A stretch of DNA of 64,000 nt, from contig NZ_JAFLNH010000004.1 in NCBI RefSeq assembly GCF_018361265.1, positions 496,001 to 560,000 on the forward strand, given 5' to 3'. The stretch comes from Mycobacterium sp. SM1 (GTDB taxonomy: Bacteria > Actinomycetota > Actinomycetes > Mycobacteriales > Mycobacteriaceae). Below, piece after piece: positions 8,965 through 18,015 of the stretch (within the stretch, counting starts at the first letter, position 1; every line of letters begins with the position of its first letter). The notes beneath the pieces were generated by a model. The model did no database searches. It was not told the DNA's origin and worked only from the letters and a program-made list of their open reading frames with translations. Both the position numbers and the translations under genes were made by a program.

Positions 8965-10406
8965 TGGGCATGGAATTTTTTGGGCACGTCATCGACGGTG
9001 AAGAAGTCAAGTCGGTCTCGGGTGCGACGTTCCCCTCGGTTGACCCCTACACCCGTCGTCAGTGGGCGGAGGCGGCGCTCGGCGACAGCACCGACGCCGG
9101 GCGCGCGGTGGCCGCGGCGCGACGCGCATTCGACTCCGGGCCGTGGCCGCGCATGGGATACGCCGCCCGCGGCCGAATACTGCACCGGCTGGCCGATCTG
9201 ATCGAGGAACACGCCGACGAGCTGGGCATGGCCGATACCCGCGACATGGGAAAGCCGATCAGCCAGTCGCGCGGCAACGATGTGCCCCGTGCGGCGATGA
9301 ACTTTCGGTTCTTCGCCGATCACGCGCGGCTGGCCACCGCGGACCTGTTGCCCATGGACTCGGGGCATCATGCCTACACCCGGTTCGAGCCGGCCGGTGT
9401 GGTGGCGGCGATTGCGCCGTGGAACTTTCCGCTGATGCTGGAAACCTGGAAGGTCGCGCCCGCGCTGGCGTGGGGCAACACCGTGGTGCTCAAGCCCGCC
9501 GAGGACACCCCCGCCTCGGCCACTATGCTGGGCCGGCTTGCGATCGAAGCCGGCATGCCGCCGGGCGTGCTGAACGTCGTGCACGGCTACGGACCTGACT
9601 CCGTCGGGCAGGCGCTCACCGAACACCCCGACGTCGACCGGATCACCTTCACCGGCGAATCCGGCACCGGCCGGGCCATCGCCCGGGCGGCGGCCGCGAA
9701 CCTGACGCCGGTGAGCCTGGAGCTCGGGGGTAAGGGCGCTAACGTGGTGTTCGCCGACGCCGACCTGGACGTCGCCGTCGAGTGGTCCGTCAAGGCGATC
9801 TTCACCAACACCGGCCAGGTGTGCCTGGCGGGATCCCGATTGTATGTGCAGGGCGACGTCTACGACGAGTTTCTGCGCCGGTTTACCGCCGCGGCCGAAG
9901 CCATGGTCATCGGGGATCCGAAGCAGCAGGCCACCCAGATCGGCCCGCTGGCCTCCGAGGAGCACTACCGCAAGGTGCGCGGATACGTCGAAACCATTGA
10001 GTCCGAAGGTGGCTCAATCATCACCGGTGGGCTGGGGGAGGGCTGGGGTGTGCGGCCCACCGTGGTGACCGGACTGGGTCAGCAGGCCCGCTGCTCTCGC
10101 GAGGAGATCTTCGGCCCGGTGGTGGTGGTAATGCCATTTGACACCGAGGCCGACGCGATCCGGTTAGCCAATGACACCCGCTACGGGCTGAACGCGATGC
10201 TGTTCACCGAGAACGTGCATCGCGCTCACCGGGTCGCGGCCGCGCTGCGGGCCGGCACGGTGTGGGTGAACTGCTTTTTCATCCGCGATCTGCGGGCCCC
10301 GTTCGGCGGGGTCGGCGATTCCGGCATCGGGCGGGAGGGCGGCAACTTCAGCCGCGAGTTCTTCACCGAGCCCAAGGCCGTGGTGATGCAGATCAACGCG
10401 GGCTAA
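8964..10406 (+). CDS. dmpC: 2-hydroxymuconic semialdehyde dehydrogenase
   Basis: 480-residue NAD-dependent aldehyde dehydrogenase oxidising 2-hydroxymuconic semialdehyde to 2-hydroxymuconate. Catalytic landmarks: oxyanion Asn in PWNF (about 154), Lys in VLKPAE (177), Glu in LELGGKG (253) and nucleophile Cys in GQVCLAG (287). An AAAGGAG ribosome site precedes the ATG at 8964. It is last in the lower-pathway operon. No DmpD-type hydrolase gene is found in the window, so this dehydrogenase branch seems to be the only route for ring-fission product from unsubstituted catechol. Confidence 0.92.
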   Translation: MGMEFFGHVIDGEEVKSVSGATFPSVDPYTRRQWAEAALGDSTDAGRAVAAARRAFDSGPWPRMGYAARGRILHRLADLIEEHADELGMADTRDMGKPISQSRGNDVPRAAMNFRFFADHARLATADLLPMDSGHHAYTRFEPAGVVAAIAPWNFPLMLETWKVAPALAWGNTVVLKPAEDTPASATMLGRLAIEAGMPPGVLNVVHGYGPDSVGQALTEHPDVDRITFTGESGTGRAIARAAAANLTPVSLELGGKGANVVFADADLDVAVEWSVKAIFTNTGQVCLAGSRLYVQGDVYDEFLRRFTAAAEAMVIGDPKQQATQIGPLASEEHYRKVRGYVETIESEGGSIITGGLGEGWGVRPTVVTGLGQQARCSREEIFGPVVVVMPFDTEADAIRLANDTRYGLNAMLFTENVHRAHRVAAALRAGTVWVNCFFIRDLRAPFGGVGDSGIGREGGNFSREFFTEPKAVVMQINAG

Positions 10407-10510
10407 GCCAAGCGGCTAGGACGCGCCACTGCGATTCTCATCTGTGAATGATTTCGCCACCGATTTCGGCGGGGGCTCCGCGGCCATTCGGCGATATCTC
10501 TTGATCTCTT

Positions 10511-10527
10511 GTTCTGCATGCTGGAAC
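10511..10527. promoter_or_regulatory. Candidate IclR operator, site E (one mismatch)
   Basis: GTTCT-N7-GGAAC, differing from the other sites by one base in the left arm. It lies immediately upstream of the unknown gene at 10532 that is co-transcribed with iclR2. Confidence 0.5.
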
Positions 10528-10531
10528 AGCG

Positions 10532-11263
10532 ATGTTTGCTCATCGCCTGCTGCCTAGCGTGGAAGATGTGGAGTCCGGGGCGGGTCACGAGGCTCGGATG
10601 CGTCAGGCAACGGCGTTTTTTGTCGACTCGATCCATCGCGCATACGCCGCCGAGCTGCGGTCGCTTCCGCCCGCCGCCCGCCGGCGCTTGCCACTGATCT
10701 CTGGGGGGCCCTTTGAAGTCGCCGCGGTCGGGCTGCGCAATCTGCACATCGTCGCCACCCGCGACCAGCTGGCCGGATGCGACGACGAGACCATCGAAAT
10801 CGGCGGCTGGTCACCACCGCTGTCGTGGACGCTCCGTTTCTACGATGCGAGTGTCCTGCCTGCCTTGCACGCGCTCGCCGAGTCGACCGGTCCGGCGGTC
10901 GACGGCGTGCGGCGGGCGCTGGGGGTCGGTGCCACGCTGTATCACCTCGTGGTGCAGCAGGGCGCGGCGCTGGACTACCACCGGGCCGAGCACCTCGGCG
11001 CCGGGCTGGCACACAGTCACGCAGCGGCCGTGACCGATTTCGCGACGATGCGCCGGCATGCCAGCGGGCGCGAAGACCTCGTCGACGAGATGGAGGTGGC
11101 GGCGATCGCGGGCCTGCGCCAATGCCAGCGGCTGCTCGCCCTGGCGTTGGCACCCGAGGACACCCGGGTCGCCGAGCTTGCCGCCGGCGAGCCGCTGGAC
11201 CCGGTGCAGCTTCGCCGGGCCGTCGTGTCCGCCCTGCGTGCCCGCGGTCCGGTGACACGGTGA
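10532..11263 (+). CDS. Unknown protein, coupled to iclR2
   Basis: 243-residue soluble, Ala/Arg/Leu-rich protein that I do not recognise. It has a mixed N-terminal part with a GWSPPLSWTLRFYDASVLPALHAL stretch (split here at about residues 92-115) and a helical C-terminal half rich in His near the middle (YHRAEHLGAGLAHSHAAA). There are no Cys motifs, signal peptide or membrane helix. It overlaps the downstream iclR2 by 4 bp (GTGA), so the two are probably translated together, and site E lies at its 5' end. The start is uncertain: ATG 10532 lacks a strong ribosome site, and GTG 10568 or ATG 10598 are alternatives. A co-regulator or small-molecule binding partner of the IclR is conceivable but unproven. 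Confidence 0.6.
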   Translation: MFAHRLLPSVEDVESGAGHEARMRQATAFFVDSIHRAYAAELRSLPPAARRRLPLISGGPFEVAAVGLRNLHIVATRDQLAGCDDETIEIGGWSPPLSWTLRFYDASVLPALHALAESTGPAVDGVRRALGVGATLYHLVVQQGAALDYHRAEHLGAGLAHSHAAAVTDFATMRRHASGREDLVDEMEVAAIAGLRQCQRLLALALAPEDTRVAELAAGEPLDPVQLRRAVVSALRARGPVTR

Positions 11264-12060
11264 CGGGGCCACCGGAGAGCACCGCGGACCGGAGGTCCGC
11301 GGCGCGGAACACCGCGCGGGTGCTCATGGCGTTCAGTCATCATCCCGGCCCGCGGGGAGTAACCGAGCTCAGTCGCGAGCTTGGTCTTGGCAAGAGCACC
11401 GTGCACCGCATCCTTAGCGCGCTCGTCGCCGAGCATCTGCTGGAGCATGATCCGGTGACCCGCACCTATCGCCTCGCCCTGACCTCCATCGACCTCGCCA
11501 CGGCGGCCACTGCGCCGCTTCGGCTGCACGAGGCGGTGATGCCCAGCCTGGTGCACCTTCACCAGCGCATCGGCCAGGCCGTGCACTTGGGCGTGCTGGA
11601 GGGCAGCGACGTGGTGTATATCGAACGGCTCGAACAGCGCAACGGTCGGCAGGGGGTGAGCACGCACGAAACCCGGCTGCCGGCGCATTACTCCAGTTGC
11701 GGCAAAGCGATCATGGCCTACCTGCCCGACGCCACCTTGGGGGCCCTGTTGGCGGTGCATCGCTTCGATGCCCGCACAGCGGACACGATTATCGACCCGA
11801 CTCAGTTTCGCCGCGAACTGCGCATGGTTCGGGCGCGCGGGTGGGCGCACACCGTGAACGAGCGCGAGCACGGTGTCGCCTCGATCGCCGCCCCCGTGCG
11901 TGGCCAATGCGGGCAGGTCGTGGCGGCCGTCGGCATTGTGCGCCGGATCCGGTATGGCCGAGCAGACGAGTTGCGCAGCTATGTCGAGCCGCTGCTGCGG
12001 ACCGCCACGGCGATTTCACGTGGCATCAGGGCCGCCGTGCCGAAGCCGAGACGCGACTAA
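11260..12060 (+). CDS. IclR-family transcriptional regulator 2
   Basis: 266-residue IclR protein. The winged HTH is around residues 30-52 (GVTELSRELGLGKSTVHRI) and is followed by the C-terminal effector domain with VHLGVLEG, YSSCGKAIMAYL and an HGVASIAAPV segment. The GTG at 11260 overlaps the upstream stop (GTGA). It is encoded between the lower-pathway operon and the phenol hydroxylase operon and in the same direction as both, so it is a candidate regulator of the latter through site D at 12213. Confidence 0.88.
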   Translation: MTGPPESTADRRSAARNTARVLMAFSHHPGPRGVTELSRELGLGKSTVHRILSALVAEHLLEHDPVTRTYRLALTSIDLATAATAPLRLHEAVMPSLVHLHQRIGQAVHLGVLEGSDVVYIERLEQRNGRQGVSTHETRLPAHYSSCGKAIMAYLPDATLGALLAVHRFDARTADTIIDPTQFRRELRMVRARGWAHTVNEREHGVASIAAPVRGQCGQVVAAVGIVRRIRYGRADELRSYVEPLLRTATAISRGIRAAVPKPRRD

Positions 12061-12212
12061 CGGCGGGCGGACCAGGGCTACACCAGGGCAACCGGGCCGA
12101 CGGGCATAGCCCGGCTGAGCCCGGCCTAGCCCGCCGTCCTGGTCCGGCTACGGTGCCCGGTTACCGGCGCGATTCGGCTGAACCGCCGCCGGGTTGGGCG
12201 ATCACGGCGCGG

Positions 12213-12229
12213 ATTCCGCCATGCGGAAC
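12213..12229. promoter_or_regulatory. Candidate IclR operator, site D (one mismatch)
   Basis: ATTCC-N7-GGAAC about 95 bp upstream of the phenol hydroxylase operon start codon. It differs from the perfect sites only in the first base. Confidence 0.5.
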
Positions 12230-12323
12230 AACTCATTGCCAAAGACCCCGGGTTCGCGCAGCGTGAGGTCGTGGGCGACACCACGGTGCGTGCCGATCCG
12301 GAGCGGCGCCGAAGGGAGAGGTG

Positions 12324-13364
12324 ATGGTCGGATACGAAATACGAACCCAGGCGGTTGAGCCGATCCGCAACACCTATCAAAACCTGATCGACCGGTTCGG
12401 CGACAAGCCGGCAACCCGGTATCAGGAAGGCACCTACAACATGCAGGCGATGGAGAATTTCCATTACCGCCCGCTTTGGGACCCGCAGCATGAGATTTAC
12501 GATCCCGACTACTCGGCGGTGAAACTCGCCGACCCGTATAGCTACACCGACCCCAGGCAATACTATTACGCAACCTATGTGGCCAACCGGGCCACTCACT
12601 ACGAGGCGTTCGCCAACGACTTGAAATACATCGAGCAGCACGACCTGTTCGACAGGCTTCCAGAGAACTGGCACGCATTTGTGGCCCACGCGATTGTACC
12701 GTTGCGCCATTACGAATCGGGCGCCCAGCTGGCATTCATCAATGGTGCCCGGTTCGCGTGGGGCACGGCGGTGGCCCAGCCGGCGGCCTTCGCGTCCATG
12801 GACCGGGTCGGCAACGCTCAGCTGCTGAGCCTGATCGGCCTGGCGATGGGCGGCGGCTCGGGCGACAAGCTCGCCGAGGCCAAGCGGTTCTGGCTGGAGC
12901 AGCCCAGCCTGCAGGCACTGCGGGAACTCGCCGAGCAGGCGCTCGTCGAGCCCGACTGGGTCAGCGGGGTGCTGGCGTTCGAACTGACCGACGCGCAACT
13001 GTACCCGTTGCTGTTCCGGCACACCGACGATCGCGCGCTGTTCCGCGGTGCGATGGCCTACAGCCTGCTCGCCCAGCACTTCAGCCGCTGGTACACCGAC
13101 CACCAGAAATGGCTGACGGCGTTGCTCAAGGCGTGGGTCGAGGACCCGTCATACGGCCAGGCGAATCGAAAGGCGCTGGGCGCCATGGCAGATCGGTGGT
13201 ACCCGCAGGCGTGTGAAGCGGTGCGCCGCTTGGCCGAGGGAATCGAAGCCAATTTTGCCTCGACCTCGATCATGTCCGCCGCCACCCGTTACGCGTCCGA
13301 GCTGGCGGCCAGCCTGGAGAAGATCGGCGTTCCCGTTACCGCGCCGGGCGGAGTTCGGGCATGA
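12324..13364 (+). CDS. dmpL: Phenol hydroxylase beta (oxygenase small) subunit, DmpL-like
   Basis: 346-residue subunit of the hydroxylase (alpha-beta-gamma)2 of a group 1 soluble di-iron monooxygenase. Recognised by the TYQNLIDRFGDKPATRYQE start region and the helical ferritin-like body without metal ligands, as expected for the non-catalytic beta chain. It scaffolds the DmpN alpha chain in phenol ortho-hydroxylation to catechol. An AGGGAGAGG ribosome site supports the ATG at 12324; a GTG directly before it (12321) lies inside that site. First gene of the phenol hydroxylase operon, with 4-bp ATGA overlap to the next gene. Confidence 0.93.
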   Translation: MVGYEIRTQAVEPIRNTYQNLIDRFGDKPATRYQEGTYNMQAMENFHYRPLWDPQHEIYDPDYSAVKLADPYSYTDPRQYYYATYVANRATHYEAFANDLKYIEQHDLFDRLPENWHAFVAHAIVPLRHYESGAQLAFINGARFAWGTAVAQPAAFASMDRVGNAQLLSLIGLAMGGGSGDKLAEAKRFWLEQPSLQALRELAEQALVEPDWVSGVLAFELTDAQLYPLLFRHTDDRALFRGAMAYSLLAQHFSRWYTDHQKWLTALLKAWVEDPSYGQANRKALGAMADRWYPQACEAVRRLAEGIEANFASTSIMSAATRYASELAASLEKIGVPVTAPGGVRA

Positions 13365-13657
13365 CCGAGACACGAACCCGGCGGGTTCGCCCGGTGGGTG
13401 TGGACCTGCAGGACACCGAAGACAATCGCGTGATCATCGACGCGATCGAGCGGGACAATCCCGGCGCTGACGTGCTGCGGATGCCCGGGCTAGTCAAAAT
13501 CACGTCCCCCGGGCATCTGGTCATCCGGCGCAGCACGGTCGAGGAACTTCTCGGCCGCCCCTGGGAGACACACGAATTTCAGCTGGCGATCGTGTCCTAC
13601 GTGGGCCACATCGCCGAGTGGGACGAAGACGAGATCCTGATCAAGTGGGAGCACTGA
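13361..13657 (+). CDS. dmpM: Phenol hydroxylase regulatory/effector protein, DmpM-like
   Basis: 98-residue cofactorless coupling protein of the MmoB/DmpM family. It contains the RPVGVDLQDTEDNRVIIDAI start and the typical IRRSTVEELLGRPWE segment. It binds the DmpN active-site face to gate substrate and oxygen access and is required for coupled turnover. Slightly longer than the 89-90 residues of the pseudomonad protein. It overlaps dmpL by 4 bp and is 10 bp before dmpN. Confidence 0.92.
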   Translation: MTETRTRRVRPVGVDLQDTEDNRVIIDAIERDNPGADVLRMPGLVKITSPGHLVIRRSTVEELLGRPWETHEFQLAIVSYVGHIAEWDEDEILIKWEH

Positions 13658-13667
13658 AGGAGGAATT

Positions 13668-15176
13668 GTGGCCAAGGCGTCGATGCGGGAGCGATACCGG
13701 CTCCTGACCCGGGATTTGGACTGGACGCCGACATATGTCTCGGAAGAGCAGCTTTACCCCTATACCCGATTCGAAGGCATCAAGATCCATGACTGGGACG
13801 CCTGGGAGGACCCGTTCCGGCTGACCATCGACGCGTACTCCAAATACCAGTCGGAGAAGGATAAAAGGCTCTACGCGGCGATCGAAAGCTTTGCCCAGGG
13901 CCAGGGGCACCTGCAGGTGGCTGACGCGCGTTACCTCAACGCGCTCAAGCTGTTCCTGCAAGGGGTGATGCCCCTGGAGTACACGGCGCACCGCCTTTTC
14001 GCCTATCTGGGACGCTATCTCAACGGCCCGGGGCCGCGGTTCGCGGCACTGTGCCAAAGCATCGACGAGCTGCGGCACGCTCAAACCCAGACGCACGCGA
14101 TCTCGATGTACAACAAGTACTACGACGGGTTGCACTCACCCTGGAAAATGCATGACCGGGTGTGGTATTTGAGCGTGCCGAAGTCGTTCTTCGACGACGC
14201 GCTCTCGGCCGGGCCGTTTGAAGCCCTGACCGCGATCTCGTTCAGCTTCGAGTACTTTTTGACCAACCTGTTGTTCGTGCCGTTCATGAGCGGCGCCAGC
14301 TTCAACGGCGACCTGCCGACCATGACCTTCGGCTTCTCCGCGCAAAGCGACGAAAGCCGGCATATGACCCTGGGTCTGGAGGTGATCAAGTTCGTCCTCG
14401 AGCAGGACGAGGACAACGTGCCGATCATGCAGGACTGGATCGACAAATGGTTCTGGCGCGGCTATCGCCTGCTGGGGCTGGTGGCCGCCATGATGGACTA
14501 TTTCCTGGTCAAAAAGGTGATGAGCTGGAAGGAGGCCTTCGAGCTGTACCTGGAGCAGCAGATGCTCGAGGGCCTGTTCCCCGACCTGGAGTACTACGGC
14601 ATCAGGCCGCCGCGTCACGTCCAGCAGGCCATCGTGGAGAAGGACTACGTCAGTCACCAGGTGCACTGGATTCTCTACCAGTTCTCCCACGCGGCGGCGT
14701 TCACGACGACGATCCCACCGGAGGCCGAGCTGGATTGGTTGTCGCAGCGATACCCCGACACCTTCGACCGCTACTACCGTCCGCTCTACGAGAAGGCCGC
14801 CAGGATGCAGGCGAGCGGCAATCGGTTTTTCTTCCCGGGATTGCCGCAACTGTGCCAGGTCTGCCAGATCCCGATGGGGTTCACCGAAGTCGGGGATCCG
14901 ACGACCATCAGCCAGCGGCACAGCGTCTACCGTGGGGAGCGCTACAACTTCTGCTCGGACGGATGCCAATGGATCTTCGACCGGGAGCCCGAGAAGTATG
15001 TGCAGGCGTGGTTGCCCGTGCACCAGATCTACCAGGGCAATTGCGGCGGGCCGACGATACCGGACGTGCTCGCCTGGTACGGCATCGTCGATGGTCGTGA
15101 CAACGGCGAGTACACCACCTCCGAAGACGCCAAGCGGTGGGCGACTTGGCACGCACCCCTGGGAGTGAGCACATGA
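13668..15176 (+). CDS. dmpN: Phenol hydroxylase alpha (catalytic) subunit, DmpN-like
   Basis: 502-residue di-iron catalytic subunit. The carboxylate/His ligands are readable: E104 (MPLEY), E134 and H137 (DELRHAQ), E195 (SFEYF), and E229/H232 (DESRHM). A C-terminal YHS-type Cys set, CQVCQIP near 395 and FCSDGCQW near 427, is probably a structural metal site. It hydroxylates phenol or cresols to catechols using electrons from DmpP. The GTG start at 13668 has an AAGGAGG site 5 bases upstream. Normal length; ATGA overlap with dmpO. Confidence 0.96.
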   Translation: MAKASMRERYRLLTRDLDWTPTYVSEEQLYPYTRFEGIKIHDWDAWEDPFRLTIDAYSKYQSEKDKRLYAAIESFAQGQGHLQVADARYLNALKLFLQGVMPLEYTAHRLFAYLGRYLNGPGPRFAALCQSIDELRHAQTQTHAISMYNKYYDGLHSPWKMHDRVWYLSVPKSFFDDALSAGPFEALTAISFSFEYFLTNLLFVPFMSGASFNGDLPTMTFGFSAQSDESRHMTLGLEVIKFVLEQDEDNVPIMQDWIDKWFWRGYRLLGLVAAMMDYFLVKKVMSWKEAFELYLEQQMLEGLFPDLEYYGIRPPRHVQQAIVEKDYVSHQVHWILYQFSHAAAFTTTIPPEAELDWLSQRYPDTFDRYYRPLYEKAARMQASGNRFFFPGLPQLCQVCQIPMGFTEVGDPTTISQRHSVYRGERYNFCSDGCQWIFDREPEKYVQAWLPVHQIYQGNCGGPTIPDVLAWYGIVDGRDNGEYTTSEDAKRWATWHAPLGVST

Positions 15177-15499
15177 GCGTTAGGGCACTGGGGAGCTATG
15201 ACTTTCCCGCGAAAGACCGCCAAGAGCTCTACGGCGACGACCAGCTGGTCCACGTCCTTTGGGAAGACAACATGTTCTTCTGCTCCGCCGCGTGCTTCCG
15301 GGTGCCAAAGGCGATGACCTGGTCGGATTTCAAGACACAGATGATCGACCCGTGGGCGTCTGCCGACCCGGACTACCGGCCCAACGACGCCACCGACTGG
15401 CGCATCGACCAGGAGGAGATCAACCCCAAGCCAACGGAGACCATCGCCGACCTGGGCATAGCGCACAAAGGCTTGATCCGCTTCCGAGTGCCGCGATGA
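15173..15499 (+). CDS. dmpO: Phenol hydroxylase gamma subunit, DmpO-like
   Basis: 108-residue small subunit of the phenol hydroxylase oxygenase. It keeps the family pattern: YDFPAKDRQELYGDDQLVHVLWE, then an FFCSAACFR segment. The start at 15173 overlaps the dmpN stop; a longer in-frame start at 15137 lies inside dmpN and is rejected. It completes the hydroxylase heterohexamer. Slightly shorter than pseudomonad DmpO. Confidence 0.9.
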   Translation: MSVRALGSYDFPAKDRQELYGDDQLVHVLWEDNMFFCSAACFRVPKAMTWSDFKTQMIDPWASADPDYRPNDATDWRIDQEEINPKPTETIADLGIAHKGLIRFRVPR

Positions 15500-15864
15500 C
15501 GCTTCTTCGCCTGCTGCCCCGCGGCGTCGAGCTTTCGGCTCACCCCAACGAGTCGATCCTCGAGGTGATCCGCCGCAACGGCTTCACCTACTGGTACGGG
15601 TGCCGTCGCGGCGGCTGCGGGATCTGCAAGGCGGATCTGGTGTCCGGCGAGGTGCGGTATCACAAGGCGGTCGCCTACAGCGTGCTCAGCGAGCAGGAGC
15701 GGGCAGCCAATGTGGTGCTGACATGTCGCGCCTGCCCGGCCTCCGACGAGGTCGTCTTACAGCTGCGCCACGCCGAGAGGCTGAAACTGAACGTTCCCAT
15801 AGCCTTTGCCATCGGGCAACGGGAGGTCGCGGCCGAAAAGGCGCACAAGACCGCGAGCGCATAG
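15496..15864 (+). CDS. dmpQ: Plant-type 2Fe-2S ferredoxin (DmpQ/XylT-like or fused small subunit)
   Basis: 122-residue ferredoxin with cluster ligands C36, C41, C44 and C77 in the CRRGGCGIC...CRAC pattern. Position between dmpO and the catechol 2,3-dioxygenase gene matches XylT/DmpQ, whose known role is to re-reduce oxidised, inactive iron in the dioxygenase. The ATG overlaps the dmpO stop (ATGA). Compared with usual DmpQ it has a C-terminal extension of about 15 residues. It might alternatively serve as an electron donor to one of the oxygenases that lack a local reductase. Confidence 0.87.
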   Translation: MTLLRLLPRGVELSAHPNESILEVIRRNGFTYWYGCRRGGCGICKADLVSGEVRYHKAVAYSVLSEQERAANVVLTCRACPASDEVVLQLRHAERLKLNVPIAFAIGQREVAAEKAHKTASA

Positions 15865-15905
15865 CTCACAACACAGTCACCATTTTTCGACAAGGAGGCA
15901 GCGCG

Positions 15906-16817
15906 ATGTCAGTGAACCGGATCGGTTATGTGCACGCACGGGTCACCGATCTTGAGGAGGCCATCGGCCACTACAGCAACACCCTGGGCCAGAGCATCGT
16001 CGCCCAGGAGGAGGGCAAGGTCTACCTGAAGTCCTGGGACGAATTCGACCATCACTCGGTGGTTCTCGAGGAAGGCGGGGTCGGGCTGGTCAAGCTCGGC
16101 TTCAAGGTGCACACCGAAGACGACCTGGCCGAGTTCGAGAACCGCATCGCCCGGTTCGGGGCGAAAAGCGAGCGGATGAGCAAGGGCGAAAACCTCGCGG
16201 TCGGCGAGGGTCTACGGGTGGTTCTGCCGTCAGAACACGTGCTCGAGCTGTACACCGAGATGGAATACGTTGGCACCGAAACCGGCACGCTCAACCCGGA
16301 TCCCTGGCCCCGTCACGCCAGGGGAGTGGCGGTGCACCGGCTGGATCACGCCCTGATCGCGGCAGAAGACCCGGCGCTCGTCGAACGCTTCTTCATCGAG
16401 TGCCTCGACTTCCACATCGCCGAGCGGCTGATCACCGAGCCCGGCAACCCGGATCTTATCGGGACGTGGATGTTCTGCGGGCAGAAGCCGCATGACCTTG
16501 CGGTGATCAAGGGCGAGAACGGCAAGCTGCACCACTGGGCGTACTGGCTCGAGGACTGGAGCCAGATCCTGCGTGCCGGTGACATCTTCGCGATGGACGA
16601 CGTGCCGATCGATATCGGCCCCACCCGCCACGGCATCACCCGCGGGAAGACGATCTATTTCTTCGACCCGTCGGGCAACCGCAACGAGGTGTTTGCCGGC
16701 GGCTACATCACCGGGGCCGACTTCCCGACGATCACTTGGACCGCCGACCAAATCGGAAAGGGGATCTTCTACATCACCCGCGAGCTCAACGACCGGTTCA
16801 CCACCGTATTCACCTGA
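15906..16817 (+). CDS. dmpB: Catechol 2,3-dioxygenase (extradiol)
   Basis: 303-residue type I extradiol dioxygenase of the vicinal oxygen chelate superfamily. Fe(II) ligands are visible as H148 (HRLDHAL), a His of the LHHWAYW pair (209/210) and E261 (SGNRNEVF). It cleaves catechol to 2-hydroxymuconic semialdehyde, feeding the dehydrogenase at 8964. Fe(II)-dependent and oxygen sensitive, which explains the adjacent repair ferredoxin. The ribosome site AAGGAGG lies about 8 bases before the ATG at 15906. Confidence 0.95.
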   Translation: MSVNRIGYVHARVTDLEEAIGHYSNTLGQSIVAQEEGKVYLKSWDEFDHHSVVLEEGGVGLVKLGFKVHTEDDLAEFENRIARFGAKSERMSKGENLAVGEGLRVVLPSEHVLELYTEMEYVGTETGTLNPDPWPRHARGVAVHRLDHALIAAEDPALVERFFIECLDFHIAERLITEPGNPDLIGTWMFCGQKPHDLAVIKGENGKLHHWAYWLEDWSQILRAGDIFAMDDVPIDIGPTRHGITRGKTIYFFDPSGNRNEVFAGGYITGADFPTITWTADQIGKGIFYITRELNDRFTTVFT

Positions 16818-16849
16818 GCGCGACGCAGCAGCGGAGGTCAAGACGCCAC

Positions 16850-17911
16850 ATGACCGAGACCTTCACCATCACGGTCGAACCGCTCGGCCGGCAGGTGCGG
16901 TGCCGCGCCGACCAGAGCATTCTCGACGCGTGCCTGCGCGAGGGTATCTGGTTGCCGCATGCCTGCACCCACGGCACGTGCGCCACCTGCAAAGTGCAGG
17001 TGCTCGAAGGCGAGGTCGAGCACAACGACGCATCGAGCTTCGCGCTGATGGACTACGAGCGCACTGAGGGCAAGGCCCTCATCTGTGTGGCGACCCCGAA
17101 CTCCGACATCGTTTTCGAAGCCGATGTCGACGTCGAGGAAGGGGTGGTGTTCCACCCGGTTCGCGACTACACCGGCACGGTGACCGCCATCGAAGACTGT
17201 GCTCGCGCGACCCGCCGGCTGCTGATCGAGCTGAACGGTGAGATGTCCTTCAACCCGGGCCAATACGTCCAGGTCTCCATCCCCGGCAAAGGCGTGAACC
17301 GCAGTTGGTCAATGGCCAATCCGCCCGGCCAGCCCGGCCTCATCGAGCTGCAGATCCGCAACACCCCGGGCGGACTGGGCACCGAGGGCTGGGTGTTCAA
17401 AGACCTTGCCGTCGGTGACGAGGTGCAGCTGGCCGGCCCCTACGGCCGGTTCTTTCTCCGGGAAGCCCGTAGCCAGCCGGCGATCCTCATCGGCGGAGGC
17501 ACCGGAGTCGCCCCGCTCAAGGCGATTGTTAGGCACGTGCTGGAAACCGGCCTGCCGCACCGGCTGTATCTCTACCAAGGCGCGCGAACCGAAGCCGACC
17601 TCTATGACGTCGAGTTGTTCCGGGGCCTGGCGACACGGTTCCCTGAGCAGTTCACCTATCGGCCCTGCCTGTCCGACGAGCAGGTCGACGGTTTCGCCCA
17701 CGGGCTGGTCACCGACGTCGTGGCAGACGATTTCCAGAGCTGCCGCGGCCATGTCGCCTACCTGTGCGGGCCGCCGCCGATGGTGGAGGCGGCGATCAAA
17801 ATGCTGATCAAAAAGCGGTTGTTCCCCCGCGATATTTTCCGGGAGGACTTCTTCGACGCGTCCGACAAGGCCACCGGCGGTATCCGCAGCCCGTTGATTA
17901 AAACACCCTGA
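16850..17911 (+). CDS. dmpP: Phenol hydroxylase NADH reductase, DmpP-like
   Basis: 353-residue FAD/2Fe-2S reductase. The N-terminal ferredoxin domain carries the CTHGTCATC...C cluster motif (about 39-47, last Cys near 79); the FAD domain has RSWSMANPP (about 150) and the NAD domain GGGTGVAPL and YLCGPPPMV. It passes electrons from NADH to DmpN. A GGAGG site precedes the ATG at 16850. It is the only monooxygenase reductase found in the window, although three further oxygenases of this type are encoded, so it may be shared. Confidence 0.95.
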   Translation: MTETFTITVEPLGRQVRCRADQSILDACLREGIWLPHACTHGTCATCKVQVLEGEVEHNDASSFALMDYERTEGKALICVATPNSDIVFEADVDVEEGVVFHPVRDYTGTVTAIEDCARATRRLLIELNGEMSFNPGQYVQVSIPGKGVNRSWSMANPPGQPGLIELQIRNTPGGLGTEGWVFKDLAVGDEVQLAGPYGRFFLREARSQPAILIGGGTGVAPLKAIVRHVLETGLPHRLYLYQGARTEADLYDVELFRGLATRFPEQFTYRPCLSDEQVDGFAHGLVTDVVADDFQSCRGHVAYLCGPPPMVEAAIKMLIKKRLFPRDIFREDFFDASDKATGGIRSPLIKTP

Positions 17912-18015
17912 CATGCATCGGCACAGCCAGCGCCGCAGGCCCGCTCCGAAATGCTGGCCAGCAACGCTCTCGCCGAAAAAACCTAACGAATGTGACAGGC
18001 GGGCAAGGAGATCCG

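Noticed and set aside
12061-12212. GC-rich repeated blocks (CCCGGCTGAGCCCGG and neighbours) after iclR2 that could be a terminator
   Set aside because: Short imperfect stems without a T-tract; typical for high-GC sequence and not distinguishable from chance.
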